The notes: generated from the sequence alone by a model not told the origin. A stretch of 64,000 bases of DNA from Panacagrimonas sp046594215 (GCA_046594215.1 JBKJPX010000003.1:1-64000); one strand, 5' to 3'; numbered from the stretch's first letter, positions 7,467 to 16,961 are shown. Program-made: numbers and translations.

Positions 7467-9977
7467 ATGGAACACGTAGTGACCGTGCGATATCTGGGCG
7501 GGGCCGAGCGCAGCATGCGCGTGGCCACGGGCCAGACCGTGCTCGAAGCCGCCGAGGCCAGTGGCGTCCCGATCGTCAGCGAATGCGAAAGCGGCGTCTG
7601 CGGCACCTGCGTGGCCGGTTGCTCCAAGGGTCGCTACGAGATGGGACGCACCGAGGGCCTGAGCGAAGTCGAACGCGACAACCGCAAGATCCTCACCTGC
7701 CAGACCACCGTCGAATCCGACTGCACGATCGAGCTGCAATACCCGCTCGACGACAACGCGGCGCGGCTGGTGCAGGGCGAGGGCGTGGTCACGCGCGTCG
7801 ATCTCGTCTCGTCCACCACCGCGATCCTGCACGTTGACGCCTCGGGTCTGGGTCAGGCGCTCGAGTATCGCCCCGGCCAGTTCGCGCAGCTGATGGTGCC
7901 CGGCACCCCGGAATGGCGCAGCTATTCCTATGCGAATCTGCCGAACGCCGGAAACGCGCTCGAGTTCATCGTGCGCCTTTTACCGAAGGGCGCGATGTCG
8001 GACTACCTGCGCAACAGCGCCAAGCCCGGCGATCGCATCGCGATGCGTTGCAGCAAGGGCGACTTCCATCTGCGCCCGATCTCCCGGCCGCTGGTCCTGA
8101 TCGCCGGCGGCACCGGCCTGTCGGCCATCCTGGCCATGGCGCAGAGTCTGCGCGGCACCGCGCTCGCGCAGCGCGTGACGCTGCTGTACGGCGTCACGCG
8201 CTTCGAAGACCTGTGCAAGCTCGAGGAACTCGATGCGCTGGCGCAGCAGCTGCCGCTGCTGGCGGTGCGCCGCATCGTGGCGAACGCGGACCCGCGCTGG
8301 ACCGGTCCGGTCGGCATGGTCACGGACCTGCTCGACGCCGAGATGCTCCACCAGGGCAACGCCGACGTCTACCTCTGCGGTCCTGCCGCGATGGTGGATG
8401 CAACGCGCGCCTGGCTGGAGAAGGCCGGCATGCAGAAGGCGGGCATGTACTTCGAAAGATTCGTGCAGACAGGCGCGCGCCTTCGTTCGCGCGTGCCGCC
8501 GCAGCTCGATGTGAAGACCGTGGACCTCGCCGCGATCGCGCGCGAAGGGCGCGGCACCGCGGTGGTCGTCGGTGGCAGCATCGCCGGCATCGCGACCGCC
8601 AAGATCCTCACGGCACATTTCGAGAAGGTCATCGTGCTGGAGATGGACCCCCAGCATCGGCGCATGGAGGGCCGGCCCGGTGCGGCGCAGGGATGGCACC
8701 TGCATCACCTGCTGACAGCGGGCCAGCAGGAACTGGAGAAGCTGTTCCCCGGCATCATCGATGACATGGTTCGCGAAGGCGCGTTCAAGGTCGACATGGC
8801 CGACCAGTACCACCTGCGCCTGGCCGGGTCGTGGAAGAAGCGCTGCAAGAGCGACATCCAGATCGTCTGCGCGGGCCGGCCGCTGCTCGAGTGGTGCGTA
8901 CGCCGTCGGCTCGATGCCGAGCCGCGCGTGGAGTATCGCTACGACTCCGAGATGCAGGACCTCGTGTTCGATTCATCGACCAACACCGTGATCGGCGTGG
9001 CCGTGAACGGCGACGACGGACTCAAGGTGATCCCGGCCGAATTCGTCGTGGATGCGTCGGGCAAGAACACGCGTCTGCCCGAATTCCTGGAGCGCATGGG
9101 CGCGGGCAAGCCCGAGCTCGAGCAGGACATCCTCAACTGCTTCTACTCGAGCATGTGGTTCCACGTGCCGCCCGAGCGGCAGTGGAAGGACAAGGTCATG
9201 GAGATCTGCTACGCCTACCGGCCCAACGAGAACACCTACGCGGCGCAGTACTACGTCGACAGCAGCCGCACGATCATGTGCAGCTCGCTGATTGAATACA
9301 ACTGCTACTCGCCACCGCGCAACGTCCAGGAATTCCGCGAGTTCGCCAAGCGCATGCAGTCGCCGGTCGTCGCGCAGAACATCGAAGGGCTGGAACCCGC
9401 GTCCTCGGTGTACAACTTCCGCAGCCCGCGCATGCAGCGCTACCACTACGAGAAGCTCGAGCGGCTGCCGAACGGGTTGGTCGCGGTGGGCGATTCGTAC
9501 ACCAGCACCGATCCCGTGGCGGGCCTGGGCATGACGATCACGCTGCAGGAAGTGGCGCAACTGCGGGAACTGATGGATCGCTACGCGCCGACCAGTCCGC
9601 AGCTGCCGAAGCGCTACTACCGCGCGGCCGGCAAGATCGCCGACGGCGCGTGGTTCGTGATCCGCGAACAGACGCTGCGTTTCGCATGGATCAAGGACGT
9701 GGAGAAGAAGCGGCCGTTCTATTTCCGCGGACTCAACTGGTACATGGATCGCGTGACCGAGCTGGTCCACGACGACATCGATACCTACCGCACCTTCCTG
9801 GCGGTGATCCACATGGTGAAGCCGCCGTTCGCGCTGCTCACCCCTGTGATGATGGCGCGCGTGCTCGGCAAATGGGCCTGGACGAAGCTGCGGGGACGCA
9901 AGACGCTCATCGAACGCAATTACGGTCCGACGCCGGAACTGGCATCGTCCGCCGTGCCGGTGACGCCGCGCGCGTAG
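7467..9977 (+). CDS. Fusion: 2Fe-2S ferredoxin, ferredoxin reductase and FAD-dependent monooxygenase-like domains
   Basis: 836 residues in three parts. Residues 1-95 are a plant-type 2Fe-2S ferredoxin with Cys40, Cys45, Cys48 and Cys78. Residues about 105-345 are a ferredoxin-NAD(P) reductase with RSYSYAN (about 151) for FAD, GGTGLS (about 214) and CGPAAM (about 304) for the nicotinamide. Residues about 366-836 form a second flavoprotein with VVVGGSIAG and a late GDSYTSTDPVAGLGM flavin motif, like FAD-dependent epoxidases and hydroxylases. The start is the ATG with GGAGG seven bases upstream; the frame is open further 5' but without such a site. A self-sufficient oxygenase is the simplest reading. 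The next gene is an epoxide hydrolase. Confidence 0.88.
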   Translation: MEHVVTVRYLGGAERSMRVATGQTVLEAAEASGVPIVSECESGVCGTCVAGCSKGRYEMGRTEGLSEVERDNRKILTCQTTVESDCTIELQYPLDDNAARLVQGEGVVTRVDLVSSTTAILHVDASGLGQALEYRPGQFAQLMVPGTPEWRSYSYANLPNAGNALEFIVRLLPKGAMSDYLRNSAKPGDRIAMRCSKGDFHLRPISRPLVLIAGGTGLSAILAMAQSLRGTALAQRVTLLYGVTRFEDLCKLEELDALAQQLPLLAVRRIVANADPRWTGPVGMVTDLLDAEMLHQGNADVYLCGPAAMVDATRAWLEKAGMQKAGMYFERFVQTGARLRSRVPPQLDVKTVDLAAIAREGRGTAVVVGGSIAGIATAKILTAHFEKVIVLEMDPQHRRMEGRPGAAQGWHLHHLLTAGQQELEKLFPGIIDDMVREGAFKVDMADQYHLRLAGSWKKRCKSDIQIVCAGRPLLEWCVRRRLDAEPRVEYRYDSEMQDLVFDSSTNTVIGVAVNGDDGLKVIPAEFVVDASGKNTRLPEFLERMGAGKPELEQDILNCFYSSMWFHVPPERQWKDKVMEICYAYRPNENTYAAQYYVDSSRTIMCSSLIEYNCYSPPRNVQEFREFAKRMQSPVVAQNIEGLEPASSVYNFRSPRMQRYHYEKLERLPNGLVAVGDSYTSTDPVAGLGMTITLQEVAQLRELMDRYAPTSPQLPKRYYRAAGKIADGAWFVIREQTLRFAWIKDVEKKRPFYFRGLNWYMDRVTELVHDDIDTYRTFLAVIHMVKPPFALLTPVMMARVLGKWAWTKLRGRKTLIERNYGPTPELASSAVPVTPRA

Positions 9978-10021
9978 CGCGGCCACCCCCACGACTAGAA
10001 CGAAAACGCACGGAGAGCGGA

Positions 10022-11077
10022 ATGCAGAAGCGGAAGCACCGGATGATCAACGCCAGGGGCGTTCGGATCCACGCCGTCGAAGAAGGCGAGGGGCCGCTGG
10101 TCGTCCTGATCCACGGATTCCCGGAGTCCTGGTACTCCTGGCGCCACCAGCTCACGGCGCTGGCCAACGCGGGCTACAAGGCCGTTGCCATCGACCAGCG
10201 CGGCTACGGCAGTTCGTCGAAGTTCCGTGTGCAGGAGGCCTATCGCATCCACCCGCTGGTCGAGGACATCGTCGGCGTCATCGATGCCTACGGCGTCGAG
10301 AAGGCCATCGTGGTCGGACACGACTGGGGCGCGCCGGTAGCGTGGACCTTCGCCTGGCTGCATCCGGAGCGCTGCCAGGGTGTGGTCGGCGTGAGCGTGC
10401 CGTTCGCGGACCGCGCTTTGATCGGCCTGCCCGGCAACACCTTCGGCGAGAAGCGTCCGCGCGATCACCACGTTGAACTGGCCGGTCCCGGCAAGGTTTT
10501 CTACCAGGACTATTTCTCCGAGCAGGACGGGATCCTCAAGGAGATCGAGCAGGACCTGCGCCAGTGGCTCAAGGGTCTGATCTACACGGTGTCGGGCGAG
10601 GCCGTCGGTGCTGCAGTGCGATCGCTCGGGGGCGCGGTGATCGATCCCGTGGATGCGATCCGCCACGGGCCGCTGTGCATGCCGTTGGGCGCAAGGCTTA
10701 TGGATGCGTTCGCGTACCCCGAGAAAATGCCGGCGTGGATGACCGACTCGGACCTCGATTTCTTCGCCGGCGAGTTCGAGCGTTCCGGCTTCAGTGGGCC
10801 GCTGAGCTTCTATCACAACATCGACAACGACTGGCACGACCTCGAGTCGCAGGCCGGCAAACCGCTGACGCCCCCGGCGCTCTTCATCGGCGGCGAGTTC
10901 GACGTGGGCACGATCTGGGGCGCCAAGGCCATGGAGGCCGCCCCCAGCCGCATCCGCGACTATCGCGGCACGCACATCGTGGCCGGCAGCGGACACTGGA
11001 TCCAGCAGGAATATCCCGAGCAAACCAACCGCTTGCTGCTGGGTTTCCTCGATGACCTCAAGCGGGGGAAGAAGTGA
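10022..11077 (+). CDS. Alpha/beta-fold epoxide hydrolase
   Basis: 351 residues. The oxyanion motif HGFPES begins at His31, the nucleophile is Asp101 in GHDWGA, the acid is Asp294 in GGEFDVG and the base His325 in GSGHWIQQ, with a lid Tyr in LSFYHNID. The aspartate nucleophile distinguishes epoxide hydrolases from serine esterases. It begins 44 bases after the oxygenase fusion with GGAGAG before the ATG, so the pair probably forms a two-step epoxidation and ring-opening unit. This is a second, structurally unrelated epoxide-hydrolase type besides the NTF2-fold protein at 3677. Confidence 0.9.
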   Translation: MQKRKHRMINARGVRIHAVEEGEGPLVVLIHGFPESWYSWRHQLTALANAGYKAVAIDQRGYGSSSKFRVQEAYRIHPLVEDIVGVIDAYGVEKAIVVGHDWGAPVAWTFAWLHPERCQGVVGVSVPFADRALIGLPGNTFGEKRPRDHHVELAGPGKVFYQDYFSEQDGILKEIEQDLRQWLKGLIYTVSGEAVGAAVRSLGGAVIDPVDAIRHGPLCMPLGARLMDAFAYPEKMPAWMTDSDLDFFAGEFERSGFSGPLSFYHNIDNDWHDLESQAGKPLTPPALFIGGEFDVGTIWGAKAMEAAPSRIRDYRGTHIVAGSGHWIQQEYPEQTNRLLLGFLDDLKRGKK

Positions 11078-11134
11078 GTGAAGGCAAATGCCCGACTTAG
11101 GACGGGGGCGAGAACCTCGGGAAATTCATATTGA

Positions 11135-11146
11135 TACGGAACCGTA
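11135..11146. promoter_or_regulatory. Operator-like palindrome TACGGAACCGTA, site 2
   Basis: Arms TACGG and CCGTA are perfect inverted repeats around AA. It lies 58 bases past the epoxide hydrolase stop, in an AT-rich patch (TTCATATTGA) that could hold a promoter. It shares the tail ACTGTCG with site 3 at 11673. Confidence 0.5.
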
Positions 11147-11672
11147 CTGTCGCTGCGGGATCATCGACAAAGAAACAGCTTCGTCAGCTACACGAAGTTG
11201 AGGCATGCTGCTGCGGTGAAGAGGGCGTCGGGCTGGTTTATCGGGCTCGCGCACTACTCGAAGGAGCCATCAAAAAAGGCTCCGCAGATCGGTAAGGAGG
11301 AGACGATCGATGGGACGAAAGTCGAACACGTGCATGCCTGCGTGCGAGTTCCGGGGAAACGCCGCTGGCGCGTTCCTCGGCGTATCACGACGCCTGGCCT
11401 ATTTTGCGCTGCACTGCAGCAAACGCGCGGTGTTCGTCCCTTCCTCGACTGAATCCGTCGATGCGCTGCACGCGATGCCGTTGCGTCCGCGGCACGTACC
11501 GGCACGCGCTTCGCAGCGAGTCGATGCAAGACGGACATCCGGCGCGAGGCAGGACGATGGCGTGTCCGGATACGGGTCCCTCGCTGCAGCGTACGAGCCG
11601 CGAGCGCCTTTTTGCTTCGCGGATGCAAGCCGCCCAGCCGGAATGTGGCGAGGTGTTGCGCTTTTATTTTAA

Positions 11673-11684
11673 TATGGTACCGTA
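11673..11684. promoter_or_regulatory. Operator-like palindrome TATGGTACCGTA, site 3
   Basis: Identical over 12 bases to site 1 at 734. It follows the AT-rich run TTTTATTTTAA, a plausible promoter element, about 455 bases before the first DUF1329 gene. This links the envelope cluster with the MarR/kinase locus. Confidence 0.5.
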
Positions 11685-12139
11685 CTGTCGTCGCCGCTCT
11701 AACTCGGGCAATCAGCATCGAGAAGCTCGGTCGCAACAAGCAGGATTAGAGGATTCAGCGGCGCACTCCGCGGTATCCAGTGCGAATTGAAGGCCGGACA
11801 TACGGCTTGCGGGAGGAGACTCAGGTGCAGACACAGCTGCGTTCGCCCAAGCGTCAGATCTCTTGCGGGGTCATGCGCCCGACGAATGCTCGCGGCTGCC
11901 TGTCACCTTCGTCGTCAACCGCGTATCCGCGCGTGCGGCCCACCGCCGTTCCATCGGTCGCTGCGTCTGCAAATTCGTCTGGAAACGTACGTTCTGCGTG
12001 GGGCACGAACGTGTCCGAAGCCCCCCGCAACGTCGCAGGACCTGTTGGCTGAAATGCTTGTTATCGATCGCGGCTAGTTGAGTCTCAAACGAAGAGGTCT
12101 GCGGCGACCTTAATGCAGTATTCACTGGAGGTTTGATCA

Positions 12140-13537
12140 ATGCGCATCAGAAAGTACGATTTCGATTACTCGCGACGGCAGTTTGCCGAGAAGGTGGCCT
12201 ACGGCCTCGGTGCCGGCCTGCTGGCCCCGACCTGGAAGACGATCGCCGCCACGGGTGAAATCACCAAGGCCTATCCGGACGAAGTGACCTCGATCGAGCT
12301 GCAGTCCAAGGGCAAGGTCAAGCCGGGCGACATCGTCGACAAGAGCAACGTCGAATTCGTCTCGCACCTGCTCGATCCCATCATGGTTCAGCAGATCTCG
12401 ACGATGGGTCGTCGGCTGAAGATCCGTGCTCCCAACAAGGACATCACGCAGTTCTTCCCGCACGCCTACCTCGAAGCGACGCTGAAGAACGCCGGCAAGG
12501 CGAGCTTCGACGAGACCGGCAACGTGGTGGAGACCGCGACCAAGGGTCCTTGGATCGGCGGCAACCCGTTCGTCGACGTCAAGACCGGCAACGAAGGCAT
12601 CGCGAACCTGACCCTGAGCTGGGGTCGTCACGACATGTCGCAGTACGCCGTGCGCTCCTACTCGCTCAACCCCGACGGCTCGCCCGCCTACACCTACGAT
12701 CTGTACTGGACCGAGCTGAACACGACGGCCCGTACGGAAGGCGTCCCGGTGTTCCAGGGCAAGAAGGACATGTTGCGCTTCCAGTCGGTGTTCTTCACCG
12801 CACCGCAGGAGCAGGCAGGCGCTTCGTTCCTGGTTCCCTGGTACTACGACCAGCGCAAGTTCCCGGACATCTACGGCTACCTGCCGCAGTTCCGTCGCGT
12901 GCGCCAGTTCCCGGCCAACCAGCGCTTCGAGCCGATCGTTCCGGGTCTGTCGTTCTTCCTGTCCGACGCCTGGGGCGCGGGCGACCCGATGCTCACCTGG
13001 GGCAACACGAAGATCGTCGGTCGTGGCCCGCATCTCGTGGCCGGCGCCGGCAACTTCCGCGGCAAGTCGCACCCGAACTGGGAGAACCACTCCTGGCACG
13101 GCGGCCCCAAGGGCAAGAGCTTCATGGAATACGAAATGGAACTCGCGCCCGAGTGCATCCAGATCGAATCCGAGCCCACGGGTTACCCGCGTGCGCCGGT
13201 CGGCAAGAAGAAGGTCTGGGTCGATGCCCGCAACGGCATGCTCGTGGCCTACATCACCTTCGACCGTCGTGGCCAGCTGTGGAAACAGGTGGACGCTGCG
13301 TTCGGCCCGCAGATCGAAGGCGACTTCGTGAACAAGGATCGTACCGGTCATCCGCACTGGTCCTGGACCAACGTGCATTTCCACGACCTGCAGTCGGGTC
13401 GTCTGGATCTGTTCAACCACTGCAAGCAGATCGCAGGCGGTTACAACAGCCAGTACGAAGCGCCCGGCGGCAATGAGCAGGCGATCTACGACAAGTTCTG
13501 CACGCAGGCCGCCATCGCGCGCCTTGGTGCCGTCTAA
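12140..13537 (+). CDS. DUF1329-family exported protein, copy 1
   Basis: 465 residues, DUF1329 family (a periplasmic LolA-like lipoprotein-sorting fold is predicted for it). The N-terminus has a twin-arginine motif, YSRRQF at about 11-16, followed by a short hydrophobic stretch, so Tat export is likely. It is collinear with the second copy at 17029, sharing segments such as ATLKNAGKA, WIGGNPF and LSWGRHD. GGAGG is eight bases before the ATG. A terminator-like hairpin after the gene may make it the most expressed gene of the cluster. A role as a periplasmic carrier between the RND pump and the outer-membrane barrel is inference. Confidence 0.85.
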   Translation: MRIRKYDFDYSRRQFAEKVAYGLGAGLLAPTWKTIAATGEITKAYPDEVTSIELQSKGKVKPGDIVDKSNVEFVSHLLDPIMVQQISTMGRRLKIRAPNKDITQFFPHAYLEATLKNAGKASFDETGNVVETATKGPWIGGNPFVDVKTGNEGIANLTLSWGRHDMSQYAVRSYSLNPDGSPAYTYDLYWTELNTTARTEGVPVFQGKKDMLRFQSVFFTAPQEQAGASFLVPWYYDQRKFPDIYGYLPQFRRVRQFPANQRFEPIVPGLSFFLSDAWGAGDPMLTWGNTKIVGRGPHLVAGAGNFRGKSHPNWENHSWHGGPKGKSFMEYEMELAPECIQIESEPTGYPRAPVGKKKVWVDARNGMLVAYITFDRRGQLWKQVDAAFGPQIEGDFVNKDRTGHPHWSWTNVHFHDLQSGRLDLFNHCKQIAGGYNSQYEAPGGNEQAIYDKFCTQAAIARLGAV

Positions 13538-13561
13538 GTCGAAGTTGTAGAGCGCAAGTTC

Positions 13562-13598
13562 ACCCTCCGGTCGGCACCGCGCCGGCCGGAGGGTTTGT
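13562..13598 (+). terminator. Hairpin after the first DUF1329 gene (terminator or attenuator)
   Basis: A 14-bp stem (ACCCTCCGGTCGGC against GCCGGCCGGAGGGT, one wobble pair) with a five-base loop is followed by a short TTTGT. The weak T-run and the next gene only 35 bases on suggest partial termination. Confidence 0.6.
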
Positions 13599-13632
13599 CT
13601 GCAATAACGCGGTCAAAATTCTGGGGGGAGCT

Positions 13633-14637
13633 GTGAAGATTCGAAGCGCTATCGGCGGGATCCTCGCGGTCGTCTTGTTGTCGGGTGCAAGTCAGGCTGA
13701 CTCGCCTGAGCCCGCAAAGGCAGCGAGCAAAGGGATCCTCCGGACCATCGTTGAAGACATTCCCCATTCAGCCCTGTTTGGTCTTTCATTCGACCAGGGC
13801 AAGGGCGTTGCGGTCGGTGCTGGCGGCGACATCATGACCAGCGAAGACGGCGGCGCGACCTGGAAGCACAACGCCGAAGCGCCCACGCCCCTGGCGCTGC
13901 TCTCGGTGTCCAAGCGCGGTTCGCACCTCGTTGCCGTGGGCCAGGCGGGCGTCGTGGCCGTGATGGACAGTGGCAAGTGGAAGACCGCCACCAGCGGCGT
14001 GACGGCACGCCTGCTCTCGGTCGAAGTGAACTCCTCGGGCCTCGCGCTCGCCGGCGGCGAGTTCGGCACGCTTCTCAAGTCCACCGACGGTGGCAATACC
14101 TGGGCTTCGACCGCGCCGGACTGGGCGGGTATGGCTTCGGAAGAACACTTCGGTACCGGCGAACCCATGGTTTACGCGGTCTCCGTGACGGAGTCCGGCG
14201 TGATGACCGTGGCCGGCGAATTCGGTGTGATGCTCCGCTCGGAAGACCAGGGCGCCACCTGGCGCGTGCTGCGGCCGGTGAATCCGGAAGAGGCCACGAT
14301 CCACGCGCTGTCGCTGGTCGAGAAAGGCCAGGGCAACAGCTACGCGGTAGGCCAGACGGGCGAACTGTTGTTGTCGGCGGACGGCGGCGAGACCTGGATG
14401 AAGTGCGACACCGGCACCGATCTGAATTTCCTGGGTGTCGCGGCGTCGCAGAGTGGGCAGGTGGTGCTCACGGGGATGCGCGTGATGTATCGGAGCGAAA
14501 ACTTCGGCATGACGTGGAGCAAGATCGAAGAGGGCGACACCATCACCGACTGGTACCAGTCGGTGAAGACGGAGGCAGGTTCTGGGCGGATTCTGGCGGT
14601 CGGCCATGCCGGGAAGATCATTCAGATCGGTAGCTGA
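13633..14637 (+). CDS. YCF48/BNR-repeat beta-propeller, exported
   Basis: 334 residues with a GTG start behind GGGGGGAG. A Sec signal peptide covers about residues 1-22. At least five BNR/Asp-box repeats follow (SEDGGATW, STDGGNTW, SEDQGATW, SADGGETW, SENFGMTW), matching the YCF48/HCF136-like seven-bladed propeller that helps assemble photosystem II in phototrophs. Outside phototrophs such proteins accompany DUF1302, DUF1329 and MMPL genes, which is exactly the arrangement here. An assembly or scaffold role for the envelope complex is inference. Confidence 0.88.
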   Translation: MKIRSAIGGILAVVLLSGASQADSPEPAKAASKGILRTIVEDIPHSALFGLSFDQGKGVAVGAGGDIMTSEDGGATWKHNAEAPTPLALLSVSKRGSHLVAVGQAGVVAVMDSGKWKTATSGVTARLLSVEVNSSGLALAGGEFGTLLKSTDGGNTWASTAPDWAGMASEEHFGTGEPMVYAVSVTESGVMTVAGEFGVMLRSEDQGATWRVLRPVNPEEATIHALSLVEKGQGNSYAVGQTGELLLSADGGETWMKCDTGTDLNFLGVAASQSGQVVLTGMRVMYRSENFGMTWSKIEEGDTITDWYQSVKTEAGSGRILAVGHAGKIIQIGS

Positions 14638-14720
14638 CCGGCAGGAATAGGTAGCGGTTCCGCGGAGCTTTCGAATCGCGGCGCCAGGGGCATAACGAAA
14701 TCAAATCAGGAGGGAAGTCC

Positions 14721-16907
14721 ATGAGTGTGATTCGGAAGCGGATTGGGGCGGTGGCGTTGGCGGCGGCCACGGTGACAACGGGCGCAGCCTTCGCGCAGGG
14801 CGAAATGGCAGGCGCGGTCGATCGCAAGCTGTTCGGCGGCGACTTCTCGTTCAACGGCCAGTTCAGGCTGGAATCGGCGTTCAGCACCACGGGGCGCGCC
14901 TCGCCTGCCAACCAGCGCGGCCTGCTGACCAACGGCCTGGCGGTCAAGCGCAACGCGGGCAATCCGCTCGACGGCTATAACTCGACGATCGTCCCGGAAG
15001 GTGCTGCAGTTCTCGGGGCTGACTCGCTCGCGACATTGACCGCGTTCGGGATTCTTCCGTCGATCGGTGGCGGGCTTCCGCCCGCCCGTGGCATCAGCAA
15101 CCAGGGGCTCGGCGGGGTCAACGACACCTTCACGCGCTACGTGCCTGACGCGGAACAGATCGTCAACTACCACCTCCTTCGCTTCGAGGCAACGCCCAGC
15201 ATCAGCTGGGGAAATCTCTCGCTGCAGACGCGCATCCGTGCGACGTACGACCCGGGCAAGCTGGGTTACGAAGAATTCGACTTCAACGATTACAACGACA
15301 CCAACCGCGGGTTCGAGACCGGCAGCCGCGACGCCGGTCGCCAGTACAACGGCAGGCCCGACTACCTGGGTTACCAGGTCGACCACAAGAAGAACCCGCT
15401 TCTGTTCGAGCGCTCGGGCAAGAACTACGGAGTCGATCTGCCCGCGTTCTTCGTGGAATACACCAACGGCGATTACACGGTGCGCCTGGGCAACCAGTCG
15501 GTTGCCTGGGGCCAGCTGTTGTTCTTCCGCATCATGGATCAGGCCAACGGCCTCGATCTGCGACGCCACCTGTTCATCGACCGCGCCATCGAGGAGTTCG
15601 CCGACGAGCGCCAGTCCGCCCCCGGTCTTCGTTTCACCTGGCAGGCCACCGACAAGATCCTGGTCGACTCGTTCGCGCTCCAATTCATCCCGACGATCGT
15701 TCCGAACTCGAACACGACGTACAACATCGTGGATTCGCGCTTCATCCTGCACGACAACTATTTCGATAACGGCGACAACAAGAAATTCAACTTCGGCGTC
15801 CGCGTCAAGGGCGAATTCGGCAACTTCAACCTGCAGGCGATGGCCACCAGCAAGCTCAATCAGCTGGGCGCCATTCGCTGGACCAAGTCCAACATCAACA
15901 AGGCGCTGCCCGACACCAATGCCCTGGGTCTGGCGTTCAACCAGTACTGCCAAGGCGTGCTCGGATCGCCGCTCGGCCAGGGTTGCGGACCGCAGCTCGC
16001 GCAGACGCCGTTCGAGTCGGGACCGGCCGGCCTGTTCGTTGCCGAAGAGTGGTTCGATCGTGCGGCCTACACCAAGCTCGATCCGCTGCTCGGCCTGGCC
16101 AACATCGTGAACGAGTTCCAGCCTACGACCGGGGCGCTGCTCACCGCGGTGCCGACGTCGGCCAATCAGGCGTACAACGAGCTCAACGCGTTCTTCATCG
16201 CCCTGGAAGGCGCGCATGGCCACGTCGAGCGCAATTATTACCGCGAAGAGGTCTATGGTCTCGGCGGCGGTTACGTCACGGAAGGTGAGCCGGGCTCACT
16301 GCTCGACCAGCTGATCATCAACCTCGAAGCGACCTACACCCCCAAGCGCGCGTTCACGGATATCGGGCTCGCACAAGCCCCGGATCGGCGCAGCGAGGTC
16401 CAGGTCGGACTGGTGATGGAGAAGTACCAGCGCTTCTCGCAGAGCTTCCCCGCCACCTACATGGTGTTCCAGTACCTGTGGCAGAAGGAGAGCAGCCTCG
16501 AGGGCCTGCTGCTCGACGGCTACGGCAGCAAGACGTATTCGGACAGCTCATTGCAGGGGCACAAGATCCAGTTGACGAACAACGTGCCGGTTACGGATGA
16601 CCGGACCGCCCATACCGGGAAGCAGTTCACCCCCGGCATCAGCGAGGGCGCGAACTACGTCGTTCTTGCGGCCCTCCAGCCGACGCCCGCCTACATCTTC
16701 GAGTACAGCGTCGCGGCGCTGATCGATGTGCAGGGCGGTGTCCTCGTCCAGCCGGCGGTGCAGTGGAAGCCGCGCGGCAACATGACGGTGAACGTGTTCT
16801 ACAACTTCATCGATGCGAGCGTCTGGGGCGGCAACGCGAACAGGTCGTTCCTGAGCTTCATCGACTTCGCCGACGAGCTCTGCCTGCGCCTGGGCTACCA
16901 GTTCTGA
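14721..16907 (+). CDS. DUF1302-family outer-membrane beta-barrel
   Basis: 728 residues. A signal peptide ends near AFAQ (about 26). The rest is rich in alternating hydrophobic/aromatic strands, and the protein ends in an aromatic Phe (LGYQF), the usual outer-membrane insertion signal. The family is a predicted porin-like barrel found with DUF1329. AGGAGGGAAG precedes the ATG. It would be the outer-membrane pore or exit site of the cluster. A strong terminator follows, so the downstream DUF1329/RND pair may be transcribed separately. Confidence 0.87.
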   Translation: MSVIRKRIGAVALAAATVTTGAAFAQGEMAGAVDRKLFGGDFSFNGQFRLESAFSTTGRASPANQRGLLTNGLAVKRNAGNPLDGYNSTIVPEGAAVLGADSLATLTAFGILPSIGGGLPPARGISNQGLGGVNDTFTRYVPDAEQIVNYHLLRFEATPSISWGNLSLQTRIRATYDPGKLGYEEFDFNDYNDTNRGFETGSRDAGRQYNGRPDYLGYQVDHKKNPLLFERSGKNYGVDLPAFFVEYTNGDYTVRLGNQSVAWGQLLFFRIMDQANGLDLRRHLFIDRAIEEFADERQSAPGLRFTWQATDKILVDSFALQFIPTIVPNSNTTYNIVDSRFILHDNYFDNGDNKKFNFGVRVKGEFGNFNLQAMATSKLNQLGAIRWTKSNINKALPDTNALGLAFNQYCQGVLGSPLGQGCGPQLAQTPFESGPAGLFVAEEWFDRAAYTKLDPLLGLANIVNEFQPTTGALLTAVPTSANQAYNELNAFFIALEGAHGHVERNYYREEVYGLGGGYVTEGEPGSLLDQLIINLEATYTPKRAFTDIGLAQAPDRRSEVQVGLVMEKYQRFSQSFPATYMVFQYLWQKESSLEGLLLDGYGSKTYSDSSLQGHKIQLTNNVPVTDDRTAHTGKQFTPGISEGANYVVLAALQPTPAYIFEYSVAALIDVQGGVLVQPAVQWKPRGNMTVNVFYNFIDASVWGGNANRSFLSFIDFADELCLRLGYQF

Positions 16908-16961
16908 TCCGATGCACGTTTGACGACTCCTCAGCGCTAACCCTTTCTAGCGCTTTTGCCT

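Larger units (their letters stand above)
11078..12139. other. 1.06-kb stretch without a convincing gene
   Basis: No reading frame here matches a family I know. It has more A and T than its flanks and holds two operator-like palindromes (11135 and 11673), each followed by CTGTCG. One frame at 11310-11672 (120 residues) is preceded by a strong GGAGGAG, but the protein looks arbitrary. The region may be a long regulated leader for the DUF1329 gene at 12140, or a decayed locus. Confidence 0.5.

Noticed and set aside
11254..11739. 161-residue minus frame in the gene-poor stretch
   Set aside because: No motif, basic random-looking composition and no ribosome-binding site.
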